Of a stretch of DNA of 64,000 nt, positions 17,413-25,202 are shown piece by piece. The stretch is from NC2004 sp050874905 (GTDB lineage: Bacteria > Bacillota > Clostridia > Lachnospirales > Lachnospiraceae): contig JBNMLP010000001.1 of assembly GCA_050874905.1 (NCBI GenBank), forward strand, positions 105,986 to 169,985. Direction: 5' to 3'. How positions within the stretch are numbered: position 1 is the stretch's first letter; each line of letters starts with the position of its first letter. The notes beneath the pieces were generated by a model that searched no databases, was not told the DNA's origin, and saw nothing but the letters and a program-made list of their open reading frames with translations. Made by a program: the position numbers and the translations under genes.

Positions 17413-17874
17413 TTATAATAATCCTAACATATGACCGAGATAGTAGAGCAGCCCGGCAACAAAGGAAGAAAAGATACCATATAGGATTACCGGTCCGGCA
17501 ATCGTAAAGATCTTGACACCGATCCCAAATACCTGACCTTCCTTTTGAAATTCAATGGCCGGGGCAGCAACGGAATTGGCGAATCCTGTGATAGGAACTA
17601 ATGCACCGGCTCCTCCCCAGTTTGCGATTGAAGGGTAAATATTGAGTCCGGTTAAAATGACGCTTAATAAGATCAGAATAATCGTAACCCAGCTTCCCGC
17701 TGTGACTTCGCTGACTGGGAAAAAATATAACACAGCGTGTTTGATCCCTTCTCCTAATGTGCAGATGATGCCGCCCGTGATAAATGCTTTGAAACAGTTG
17801 GCAAAGACATTGGCGGTTGGCGTGATCTCCTCCACATAGTCATTATAGGCTTCTTTTGTTGGTTCTTTTTTCAT
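17413..17874 (-). CDS. spoVAC: Stage V sporulation protein AC
   Basis: A 153-residue integral membrane protein with about four membrane helices, part of the dipicolinic-acid channel; the Bacillus protein behaves as a mechanosensitive channel. The motif GGAGALVPITGFANSVAAPAI (related to the one in SpoVAE) marks the family. A charged cytoplasmic N-terminus of about 35 residues precedes the first helix (starts near FKAFITGGIICTLGEG). Spacing to the neighbours is 10 and 21 bases. Confidence 0.96.
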   Translation of the reverse strand: MKKEPTKEAYNDYVEEITPTANVFANCFKAFITGGIICTLGEGIKHAVLYFFPVSEVTAGSWVTIILILLSVILTGLNIYPSIANWGGAGALVPITGFANSVAAPAIEFQKEGQVFGIGVKIFTIAGPVILYGIFSSFVAGLLYYLGHMLGLL

Positions 17875-17895
17875 AATATCCTCTCCATTCTGAAA

Positions 17896-18309
17896 TTATT
17901 GAAAGACAAAAAACTGCAGGATTGTACCAAAGCATTTCCCTAGTGCGATCGCACCGATCACATAGGGAAGTCCGGTTCTTAAGTGCAGTCGTCTTGTGAG
18001 TATCGGAAACATTTTTACAACCTCTGCTAAGGCTCCGGCGAGACAGCCGACGAAGAAGCCAAAGAGCAGACCTAACAGTAAAGCTCCTATTTTTTCAAAC
18101 GGCAGCGGTGTTTCGTATAAAACGCAAACATTTCCGAGAGCGGTACCGACGACAAAGCAGGTTTCATAAAAGACGACATGCTGTGCCGTTCTTGTCTTGC
18201 TGATCAATCGTGGCAAATTACCGATCAGGATCACAAAAGCGATAAAACCGCAGGAAACAGCAAGTCCAAACAGAAAGGAAAGAATCAGCATCCATAATTG
18301 TAGCAGCAT
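17896..18309 (-). CDS. spoVAB: Stage V sporulation protein AB
   Basis: A 137-residue, very hydrophobic protein with about four membrane segments, consistent with SpoVAB in length, order and motifs (for example SCGFIAFVILIGNLPRL and the conserved terminal GLPYVIGAIALGKCFGT). Its exact job in the SpoVA complex is not known. Many clostridia lack SpoVAA and SpoVAB and keep only AC-AD-AE, so their presence gives this operon a Bacillus-like content. It lies between spoVAA and spoVAC with short gaps. Confidence 0.92.
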   Translation of the reverse strand: MLLQLWMLILSFLFGLAVSCGFIAFVILIGNLPRLISKTRTAQHVVFYETCFVVGTALGNVCVLYETPLPFEKIGALLLGLLFGFFVGCLAGALAEVVKMFPILTRRLHLRTGLPYVIGAIALGKCFGTILQFFVFQ

Positions 18310-18326
18310 AATATCCTCCTTTTTGC

Positions 18327-18968
18327 TTACTGTTTGACGTCAATCGTTTTTTTGTTGCGGGAAGAACTGATCGCTACGGAATCATTGACATCCCGTTCAT
18401 AAAGCCGCATCTGTGTTTCCAGAGGGGTAGGTTCATCACTCAAACGATGGTGGAAAACGTGATTAAAAAAGTAGAACAATCCAACTGGAAGTCCGAGTGC
18501 ATAACCGAGATGAAGGATCGTAGGTCCTTCGGCTGTCTTGTTTGTGAATTGGGAGTAAAGCTTTAAAAAGACTTCATCTACTCCTACGTCATTATTAAAG
18601 GTTGCAATGGTAAATGCAGCTCCAAAAAAGGCGACAATCGCAACAAACACAACCTTTAGGTAAGTGGCAGCTTTTCTTTTTTTGGTAAGTGCTTCTTCCT
18701 TTTTGTGAAATAAGATAAATTCCGGATCACCGACGACTTCTACTTGAAGATCAGGAAATTTTCTTTGAATCAGAGAGATCACATAAAGGACTGTGATGAC
18801 TTCCCGTCCGTCCATATCCTTGTGAAAGTCACAAAGAGGAAGCTGCTCGACCTGCTTGGCAATGTTACGGTTGCGGCAGTAAACAGTTGCGGCGTCCTTG
18901 ATCACGACATGACTTTTTGTAATAACCTGGCTTCGTTTGACATTGATATAAAGTGTCAGCTCATCCAT
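18327..18968 (-). CDS. spoVAA: Stage V sporulation protein AA
   Basis: A 213-residue protein with a soluble N-terminal domain (about 1-95) followed by two membrane segments (about 115-138 and 165-185), matching SpoVAA. I set the start at ATG 18968 because GGAGGTGA lies just upstream on the minus strand; the in-frame ATG six codons earlier overlaps that site. The start overlaps the stop of the 62-residue gene upstream by 13 bases, so translation is probably coupled. Its transcript begins at the sigma-G promoter at 19198. Confidence 0.93.
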   Translation of the reverse strand: MDELTLYINVKRSQVITKSHVVIKDAATVYCRNRNIAKQVEQLPLCDFHKDMDGREVITVLYVISLIQRKFPDLQVEVVGDPEFILFHKKEEALTKKRKAATYLKVVFVAIVAFFGAAFTIATFNNDVGVDEVFLKLYSQFTNKTAEGPTILHLGYALGLPVGLFYFFNHVFHHRLSDEPTPLETQMRLYERDVNDSVAISSSRNKKTIDVKQ

Positions 18969-19144
18969 TCTGTCACCTCCGCACATAAACGTTTGGCAAG
19001 TGTACCGTTTACGGTGATCTGTTTATTTTTATATAGGATCAGACCGACTAAAACGCCGATCAATAAAAACCATACCAGAACAAAGCAGATAGCTTTCGTT
19101 TTCTTTTTGTGCTGTTGTTTTAAGCTTAATTGAGGTTTGTTCAT
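18956..19144 (-). CDS. Small single-pass membrane protein heading the spoVA operon
   Basis: A 62-residue peptide with a basic cytoplasmic N-terminus (about 1-16), one membrane segment (about 18-40, including CFVLVWFLLIGVLVGLILY) and a short outer tail. It has its own AAAGGAG 8-9 bases before ATG 19144, overlaps spoVAA by 13 bases and is the first gene after the sigma-G promoter. I know of no counterpart in the B. subtilis spoVA operon. Likely a forespore membrane peptide; function unknown. Confidence 0.72.
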   Translation of the reverse strand: MNKPQLSLKQQHKKKTKAICFVLVWFLLIGVLVGLILYKNKQITVNGTLAKRLCAEVTEWMS

Positions 19145-19197
19145 AGACGCACTCCTTTCTGTCAGACAGGAATGTTTTTCCTGTATTTTCTATCCAG

Positions 19198-19226
19198 TAG
19201 TATGAGAGAAAACAAAAAAAATATGC
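19198..19226 (-). promoter_or_regulatory. Sigma-G-type promoter of the spoVA operon
   Basis: On the minus strand GCATA (19222-19226), a 17-base spacer, and CATACTA (19198-19204). This fits the published Bacillus sigma-G consensus (GHATR, 17-18 bases, CATWHTA) at every defined position. The -35 element overlaps the 3' arm of the upstream gene's terminator. Confidence 0.82.
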
Positions 19227-19252
19227 ATGAAATCAAAAATGATTTCATGCAT
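19214..19252 (-). terminator. Terminator of the class A PBP gene
   Basis: A perfect 13-bp stem (arms 19223-19235 and 19240-19252, 4-base loop) followed on the minus strand by eight T (A-run 19214-19221). Confidence 0.92.
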
Positions 19253-19273
19253 CATCTGTTTTTATGTCTGTTA

Positions 19274-21889
19274 TTATGGTTGCATCTGATCCGAAGTGAC
19301 GGTTTGGTTTTCCAGTTGTTCTGGTGGAGAAGACATTGGTGAGGTATGAATGTTGCAGCGTTTATCTGCAAAATCCTTTGGCATTTCATATTTTGTATCT
19401 GCGGTGGTTCCTTTGCTTCCGTCCGGTCGTTTAATATAAACTATTGTTTCCGTTGTTTCTTCCGGACAATATTCTGTCGCTGGAAGTCCCGATGCTTTAC
19501 AAATGGTCACTGCGGTATGACAGTCGCAGTTTTCTGTTGGTTCCGTTCCTTTGGTGTAATACTCTGTCCGGATCATCGTGCCACGTGGATCTTTGTCACA
19601 GACATCCCGGATCGCAAGTTTTCCGCATTTTCTGCAAATGGAAGCAGAAACAATGGCATCATTAGAAGCGAAATCCTTGCTTTCTAATTGTTTATTTGCA
19701 TTTACAGCATCCATGATATTGGCCCAGAGCTTTTTTTCTAATCCACCACTGGAGAAAGAACGGTTGGAATCGTAGCCGCACCAGATGCCTGCCGTGTAAT
19801 ACGGCGTATATCCGACAAACCAGTGGTCATAATTGTTGCTGGTTGTTCCGGTTTTCCCAGCAACTGCCATTGGAGTGGAAAGTTGTGCCGCCTTGGCAGT
19901 TCCGCTGGATACAACATCCTTCATGGCGTTGGTGAGCAGCCATGCGGTAGTATCTTTCATCACCTGTCTTGTTTCTACCTGGCTTTCCATGAGGACATTT
20001 CCTTCATGATCCACGATCTTAGTATAAAGATGTGGTTTGTTATAAGTGCCGTTATTGGCGATCGAAGAATAGCCTGCAGTCAGTTCCAGATTGGTTACGC
20101 CATTGGTAATGCCGCCGAGACAAAGCGACTGCTGAATGTCAGAATATACCGTACCGTCCGAGCCGACCTTGCGATCCACGAGTGTGGTAAATCCCATATT
20201 GGTCAGATAATCAAAGCCGACCTGCGGAGTTACCTCTGCCATACATTTGGCGGTAATGATATTCATGGAATCCCGGATCGCATCCCGGATACTGTTTAAT
20301 CCACGGTAGCCGCTGGTGTAATAATTTTTCACCGGTTTCGTGCTGTTTTCATAGTTGTAAGGGGCATCATCAAACACGGAGCCTAAGGTCAGGCCGGAAA
20401 TATCCAGAGCCGGAACAAAGGTAGATAGCACCTTGAAGGTAGATCCCGGCTGTTTGGTCGTATCCGTAGCACGGTTTAAGGTTAAGTTGCCCTGCTTCTT
20501 TCCGCGGCCGCCGACTAAGGCTACCACCTGTCCGGTTGACTGGTCGATCATAGAAAAGGAGATCTGCGGCTCTATCGTGAGCGTAATGTTTTCCCCCAGT
20601 ATTTTATCATTTCCTGTGACGACAGATTTCCGGAATTTCTTTGCTGCACGGCGTCCTTCCTTTTTCGTGTTAAAATACATTTCATCGGAGGAATGGTATC
20701 CGAGGAAGCCTGCCACATCCTGTTCGGAGTAATTGATCGTTTCTCCCAGTTCATTTAATACGGAGAGCTGGTAGGAGAGGGCATAGATCGACGTAAAGCC
20801 ACTCTGCTGGTAAAGCTTGTTGCTGGTCAGGATATTGTCGCAGATATTCTGGATGCTGGTATCCTGCGTGCTGTAGATCTTTAATCCTTCACTGTATAAG
20901 GCATTGTACGCCTGTGTTTCGTTGTAGTTTAAGCGGGTTTCCAGATCATTTACCACTTCTTTGATCAGGGCATCCACAAAATAGGAATATGGCGTAGCAT
21001 TTGCCGCTTTTTTCTCATTCACCTTTTCGATCCGGTCATAGACATTGTCTACGATCGCATCCTCATAGTCCGATTTTTCAATCATGCCTTCCTGCAGCAT
21101 ATACTGCAATACTGTAGAGCGGCGGCTGGCATTGTCGGTTGGGTTGGTGATCGGATTATAGCGGGTCGGATTCTGGGTGATAGCAGCAAGAACCGCACAT
21201 TCGGAAAGGGTCAGTTCGCTGACATCCTTATCAAAATAAGTTTCACTGGCAGACTGGACACCGAGCGTTCCTTCGCCTAAATTGATCGTATTTAGATATG
21301 CTTCTAATATGTCATTTTTGGACATGCGCTGTTCCAACTGGATCGCCAGATATTGTTCCTGTACTTTTCGCTCTACCTTGTCTAAGGTATTGGTTTCTCC
21401 GCCTGCACCAAAAACATTGTTTTTCAAAAGCTGCTGCGTGATCGTGGAGGCTCCCTGTGAGAAGCTTCCGGAGGTAATGCCGGAAAAGACGGCACGCACA
21501 ATTCCCTGAATATCAATTCCGTTGTGCTCATAAAAGCGGGAATCCTCAATGGCGATAAAGGCATTGCGCAGATTTTCCGGTACTTTGGAAAGAGAGACTT
21601 CTTCGCGGTTGGATTCATAATCCGATAAGGTCTGGATCTCTACTCCGGAGGAATCATAGATCACGGATGCAAAGCCACTCGGCTGTACATTGATGGAGTC
21701 GATATCCGGTGCGCTGGCTAAGATGCCGCGAAAAGCTCCATATAGCGTTGAGGCAGCCAGAAAACATCCGCACAGTAAAAAGAGCAGCAGAAGACGGCTC
21801 ATCCATAAGAGGATTTTATTTTTATATTTGGTTGGCTTTGATACCAGTGCGTGGATCTTGCGACTGGTTTCCTGTTCGCTGAAATTCAT
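19274..21889 (-). CDS. Class A penicillin-binding protein (PBP1A family)
   Basis: An 871-residue bifunctional peptidoglycan synthase. A short cytoplasmic tail and one membrane anchor (LLWMSRLLLLFLLCGCF) precede a GT51 glycosyltransferase domain with the catalytic motif IAIEDSRFYEHNG and GGASTITQQ-like QGASTITQQL. The transpeptidase domain shows the three active-site motifs: STFK (catalytic Ser), SMN, and KTGTT. The last ~110 residues hold seven or more Cys (CRKCG, CDCH), a clostridial-type extension. ATG 21889 has AAGGAG and is preferred to the in-frame ATG ten codons earlier. It lies upstream of the spoVA operon but has its own terminator, so a sporulation-specific role is possible but not shown. 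Confidence 0.95.
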   Translation of the reverse strand: MNFSEQETSRKIHALVSKPTKYKNKILLWMSRLLLLFLLCGCFLAASTLYGAFRGILASAPDIDSINVQPSGFASVIYDSSGVEIQTLSDYESNREEVSLSKVPENLRNAFIAIEDSRFYEHNGIDIQGIVRAVFSGITSGSFSQGASTITQQLLKNNVFGAGGETNTLDKVERKVQEQYLAIQLEQRMSKNDILEAYLNTINLGEGTLGVQSASETYFDKDVSELTLSECAVLAAITQNPTRYNPITNPTDNASRRSTVLQYMLQEGMIEKSDYEDAIVDNVYDRIEKVNEKKAANATPYSYFVDALIKEVVNDLETRLNYNETQAYNALYSEGLKIYSTQDTSIQNICDNILTSNKLYQQSGFTSIYALSYQLSVLNELGETINYSEQDVAGFLGYHSSDEMYFNTKKEGRRAAKKFRKSVVTGNDKILGENITLTIEPQISFSMIDQSTGQVVALVGGRGKKQGNLTLNRATDTTKQPGSTFKVLSTFVPALDISGLTLGSVFDDAPYNYENSTKPVKNYYTSGYRGLNSIRDAIRDSMNIITAKCMAEVTPQVGFDYLTNMGFTTLVDRKVGSDGTVYSDIQQSLCLGGITNGVTNLELTAGYSSIANNGTYNKPHLYTKIVDHEGNVLMESQVETRQVMKDTTAWLLTNAMKDVVSSGTAKAAQLSTPMAVAGKTGTTSNNYDHWFVGYTPYYTAGIWCGYDSNRSFSSGGLEKKLWANIMDAVNANKQLESKDFASNDAIVSASICRKCGKLAIRDVCDKDPRGTMIRTEYYTKGTEPTENCDCHTAVTICKASGLPATEYCPEETTETIVYIKRPDGSKGTTADTKYEMPKDFADKRCNIHTSPMSSPPEQLENQTVTSDQMQP

Positions 21890-21938
21890 GAAATCACTCC
21901 TTGGTAGGATTATTGCCAATTTTTTACGTCATAAACGC

Positions 21939-21968
21939 AATATACATTATTATAACATAATCTGGCAA
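21939..21968 (-). promoter_or_regulatory. Probable promoter of the PBP gene
   Basis: Minus strand TTGCCA (21963-21968), 18-base spacer, TATATT (21939-21944). Nine-base inverted arms TTATTGCCA (21910-21918) and TGGCAATAA (21963-21971) bracket it and may be an operator. Confidence 0.45.
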
Positions 21969-22006
21969 TAAAGTACCAGAGGAAACGAAGAGGAATGAAA
22001 AAGCAC

Positions 22007-22035
22007 TTGACGATAGCAGTCCTTTACGCTATGAT
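22007..22035 (+). promoter_or_regulatory. Promoter of the marR operon
   Basis: TTGACG (22007-22012), 17-base spacer, TATGAT (22030-22035). The predicted start point near 22042 falls on the inverted repeat 22043-22059. Confidence 0.75.
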
Positions 22036-22042
22036 AACAAAC

Positions 22043-22059
22043 AACAACATATTGTTGTT
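22043..22059 (+). promoter_or_regulatory. Probable MarR operator
   Basis: Perfect inverted repeat AACAACA-TAT-TGTTGTT directly downstream of the -10 element, at the expected transcription start. The spacing and symmetry are typical of MarR-family operators, suggesting autorepression (inference). Confidence 0.65.
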
Positions 22060-22107
22060 TTGCTTTGATGATAGTTGGATATTCTATAAATAGACGAGGT
22101 GTACACA

Positions 22108-22557
22108 ATGGAGCAGGAGCTTACCCGGATTCTTTCGACAACGCTGGCGCAGATAAAGATGATCAGTGAAACAGTGGAGAAAAAGGCAAATAAAAAATTA
22201 AAAGAATACGGTGTAACGCTGTCTCAGGCACGCATTATGGGAATTATAGAACAGAAGGAACAGCATTGCTCCATGAAGGAACTGGAACGTTATTTCCATT
22301 TGTCACAGCAGAATATGCTTGGGATCGTAACACGTCTGGAGCATAAGAAACTGGTGAAAAGTTACCGGGATAAAGAAGATCGCCGGGTGAAAAAGGTGAT
22401 GATCACGGAGCACGGGGCGAAGCTTTGCCACGAGCTTTATGACGAGATGCGAAAAATGAATGAATGGGCGGTGCAGGATCTCACAGCAGAGGAGCAGCAG
22501 ACCTTTTATAAGTTGTTGTCCAAAGTGAGAAATCATGTCATAACGGAAAGCGATTAG
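22108..22557 (+). CDS. MarR-family transcriptional regulator
   Basis: A 149-residue winged-helix regulator. The central region shows a helix-turn-helix (MKELERYFHLSQQNMLGIV, about 55-75) and the beta-wing with the family-typical KDRR-like signature (DKEDRRVKKVMIT). Dimerisation helices lie at both ends. I chose ATG 22108, seven bases after GAGGT, over an in-frame GTG at 22099 that overlaps that site. A perfect inverted repeat sits at the predicted transcription start, and a related half-palindrome lies before the next gene, so it probably represses its own operon of envelope-lipid genes. The ligand is unknown. Confidence 0.93.
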   Translation: MEQELTRILSTTLAQIKMISETVEKKANKKLKEYGVTLSQARIMGIIEQKEQHCSMKELERYFHLSQQNMLGIVTRLEHKKLVKSYRDKEDRRVKKVMITEHGAKLCHELYDEMRKMNEWAVQDLTAEEQQTFYKLLSKVRNHVITESD

Positions 22558-22588
22558 ACAATAATTGCCTTTTTTATATAAAATCAAC

Positions 22589-22599
22589 AACATGATGTT
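22589..22599 (+). promoter_or_regulatory. Second operator-like palindrome before the acyltransferase gene
   Basis: AACAT-G-ATGTT, preceded by AAC so that it shares the string AACAACAT with the upstream operator. It lies 14 bases before the acyltransferase start. Confidence 0.4.
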
Positions 22600-22612
22600 A
22601 AATGGTGAGGGT

Positions 22613-23392
22613 ATGAAACAGAAGCAAACCGTATATTACTATAGTACATTTCAAGATGATTTTGTCGGGAAGCCGGGAGAGAAAGCGGAACTTCCCGAAG
22701 CATATTGTTATATCAGATCCGGCCGCATATACAATGCGTGGGCAGCATTTTTTCATAAAATGATGGCAAAAATTGCTATTTTTTACTTTACGTTTTTAAA
22801 AAAGGTCAAGGTAGTAAATCGTGAAGTCCTGAAGCCTTATTCCGACACAGGCTGCTTCTTATATGGCAACCATACGATGCCTGTAGGGGATGTGTTTTCG
22901 CCGGCTCTTGTGGGAGGTGGCAGAAGATTTTATACGATTGCTTCTGCGGTGAATCTGAAGTTGCCGGTCATCGGAAAATGGCTTCCGGCATTGGGGGTAC
23001 TTCCGGTTCCCACTCATGCACAGCAGGTGAAGGCATTTGAAGCAGCGATCCAGAAGCGCGTTGAAGAAAATAATTTGGTTGTGATCTACCCGGAGGCGCA
23101 TGTCTGGCCATATTATACAAAGATCCGGGAGTATGAGGCGACGTCTTTTCGCTATCCGGTGCAATGCAATGCTCCGGCATTTGCCATGACAACAACGTAC
23201 CAAAAGAGAGGAAAGAAGAAAAAGCCGGCAGTGACCATTTACGTGGATGGTCCGTTTTATCCGGATGTGACGCTTCCGAAAAAGGAACAGCGAAAGGTAT
23301 TGCGGCAGCAGGTATATGAGGCGATGAAAAAGAGAAGTAAGGAAAGTACGTATGCTTATATTTCCTATCAGGCAAAGGAGGAGAAAAGATGA
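22613..23392 (+). CDS. PlsC-like acyltransferase, first copy
   Basis: A 259-residue member of the glycerophosphate/lysophosphatidate acyltransferase (PlsC) fold. A hydrophobic stretch around residue 48-62 is a likely membrane anchor. The first block reads NHTMPVGD, so five residues separate the His and Asp, not the canonical four. The third-block-like segment is IYPEAHVWPY. ATG 22613 follows GGTGAGG; the upstream in-frame TTG lacks a site. Its 3' end overlaps the next gene by four bases (ATGA). In this operon it may acylate a glycolipid or glycosylated envelope polymer (inference). Whether it is catalytically active is uncertain given the changed motif spacing. Confidence 0.82.
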   Translation: MKQKQTVYYYSTFQDDFVGKPGEKAELPEAYCYIRSGRIYNAWAAFFHKMMAKIAIFYFTFLKKVKVVNREVLKPYSDTGCFLYGNHTMPVGDVFSPALVGGGRRFYTIASAVNLKLPVIGKWLPALGVLPVPTHAQQVKAFEAAIQKRVEENNLVVIYPEAHVWPYYTKIREYEATSFRYPVQCNAPAFAMTTTYQKRGKKKKPAVTIYVDGPFYPDVTLPKKEQRKVLRQQVYEAMKKRSKESTYAYISYQAKEEKR

Positions 23393-24213
23393 ATGTACTT
23401 TATTGTGGAGATCAGAATATCGAGAAAGGATTGAAGCTTTCGGTATTGTCTTTGTGCCGGCAGGTAACAGAACCATTGCATATTTATGTGATGACACTTT
23501 CCTTTTGTCAGAATGATACGGTGATCTATCCTGTCAGGACAGAGGCGGTTATGGCTTGTGAGCAGTGGTTAAAGGAGCACAATCCGGACAGTACGATCCA
23601 GTTGATTTCAATGGAAAAGGAATTTGAAGCAGCGCTTCCCGTTGCAAATCTTGCAACGAGGTTTACTCCTTGCTGTATGCTGCGGCTTTATGCAGATCTG
23701 GTAAGGGAGCTTCCGGAACGAATCCTTTATCTGGATAATGATGTGCTGGCAAGAAAAGACTGCACTTTCTTTTATGAGCAGGATATGGAAGGAAAGGAGC
23801 TTGCCGGTGTGCTGGATTATTATGGCTCCTGGTTTTTTAGAAAACAGATCTGGAAACGGGATTATATCAACTCCGGGGTGCTGCTTTTTAATTTAAAGGA
23901 GATCCGCAGAACCGGTCTGTTTGAAAAATGCCGTAAATTATGTGCAGAAAAGAAAATGTTTTTCCCGGATCAGACGGCACTGAATCAACTGGCGTCAAAA
24001 AAAGTGCTGGCACCGCGCCGATATAACGAGCAGCGAAAATGTAAGGAAGATACCGTATTTCAGCATTTTACGACGAGCTTCCGGCTGTTTCCGTGGTTTC
24101 ATACTGTGCATGTTAAGCCGTGGCAGACAGAGCGGGTGCATGAGATTCTTCATTTGCATGAGTATGATGCACTTTTTGCACAGTATCAGCAGTTGGAATA
24201 CAGGGAATCATAA
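23389..24213 (+). CDS. Family 8 glycosyltransferase, first copy
   Basis: A 274-residue GT-A-fold glycosyltransferase of family GT8. It uses nucleotide sugars, usually UDP-glucose or UDP-galactose, with retention of configuration. The metal-binding DxD is DND (116-118) in RILYLDNDVLA, followed by the family motif YINSGVLLFNL and the FPDQTALNQLA segment. Close to the C-terminus an HxxxxKPW-type element (HVKPWQ) is present. No membrane segment is seen, so it works at the inner face of the membrane or in the cytoplasm. The start overlaps the acyltransferase stop (ATGA) with AAAGGAGGAG upstream. The acceptor cannot be told. Confidence 0.92.
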   Translation: MNVLYCGDQNIEKGLKLSVLSLCRQVTEPLHIYVMTLSFCQNDTVIYPVRTEAVMACEQWLKEHNPDSTIQLISMEKEFEAALPVANLATRFTPCCMLRLYADLVRELPERILYLDNDVLARKDCTFFYEQDMEGKELAGVLDYYGSWFFRKQIWKRDYINSGVLLFNLKEIRRTGLFEKCRKLCAEKKMFFPDQTALNQLASKKVLAPRRYNEQRKCKEDTVFQHFTTSFRLFPWFHTVHVKPWQTERVHEILHLHEYDALFAQYQQLEYRES

Positions 24214-24245
24214 GAGAGAAGAAGGAAGAAGTGGAGGATAACAAG

Positions 24246-25202
24246 ATGAGAAAACAGATACCGGTTTTTTTTACCATTGATGATTCGTATGCCCCATTAT
24301 TATATGTCGCAATTCATTCCATGCTCAAACACGCATCCAAAGAATATGATCTGAAGATCCATATCATTGAGGAACAGGTGAGTGATGCACATAAAGCGAA
24401 GATTCTTTCCTTACAGCAGGAGCATGTGTCCATTCAGTTTTGTCCGATGAAGAAATCGCTGGAGGAGATCACGGATCGTACGGAAAATCATCTGCGCTGT
24501 GATTATTTTACGATGACGATCTACTTCCGGTTATTCATTCCTGAGATGTTTCCGCAATATGACAAAGCCATTTATTTAGACAGTGACGTGATCGTGCCGG
24601 GTGATATTTCCAAACTGTATGAAACAGATCTGCAGGATCATATTCTCGGAGCCTGTCCGGATCATTCCGTGTCCGAAGTTCCTGTGCTGGCGCGGTATAT
24701 GGAGGAGGCGATCGGCATTGACCGCAATCATTATATCAACTCTGGTGTTCTTTTGATGAACTTAAAAAAGATGCGGGAAAAGAAGCTTTCAAAGCATTTC
24801 CTGCAATTATTGAAAACGTATCATATGGATTGTATTGCACCGGATCAGGATTATTTGAATGCCATGTGTTATGGGGATCTTTGCTACCTTGCAGAATGTT
24901 TTGATGCGATGCCAAATAAGGTGAAGCAGGCGAAAGTCGAGCATCCGGTGATCATCCACTACAATCTGTTTGATAAGCCGTGGTGCTACGATGGAATCCA
25001 GTATGAGGAAGAATTCTGGGCAGAAGCAAAGGAAACGGAATTTTACGATGCACTGCGGTTACAAAAGGAGCAGTATGGAGAAGAGCAGAAGAAATCGGAT
25101 CAGGAAGCATTTGCACGGATGCTTCATAAGGCAGAAATGATCCCGGACAATTCCCATACCTTTTTGAAATTATATAACAATGGAGTGAAAATACGATTAT
25201 GA
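24246..25202 (+). CDS. Family 8 glycosyltransferase, second copy
   Basis: A 318-residue GT8 enzyme, closer to the LPS/general GT8 pattern than its neighbour. It opens with IPVFFTIDDSYAPLL, has DxD as DSD (112-114) in IYLDSDVIVPGD, then YINSGVLLMNL, PDQDYLN and the C-terminal HYNLFDKPW. ATG 24246 follows GGAGGATAACAAG and is preferred over a GTG at 24231. The stop overlaps the start of the second acyltransferase (ATGA). Two different GT8 enzymes side by side suggest sequential addition of two sugars to one acceptor (inference). Confidence 0.92.
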   Translation: MRKQIPVFFTIDDSYAPLLYVAIHSMLKHASKEYDLKIHIIEEQVSDAHKAKILSLQQEHVSIQFCPMKKSLEEITDRTENHLRCDYFTMTIYFRLFIPEMFPQYDKAIYLDSDVIVPGDISKLYETDLQDHILGACPDHSVSEVPVLARYMEEAIGIDRNHYINSGVLLMNLKKMREKKLSKHFLQLLKTYHMDCIAPDQDYLNAMCYGDLCYLAECFDAMPNKVKQAKVEHPVIIHYNLFDKPWCYDGIQYEEEFWAEAKETEFYDALRLQKEQYGEEQKKSDQEAFARMLHKAEMIPDNSHTFLKLYNNGVKIRL

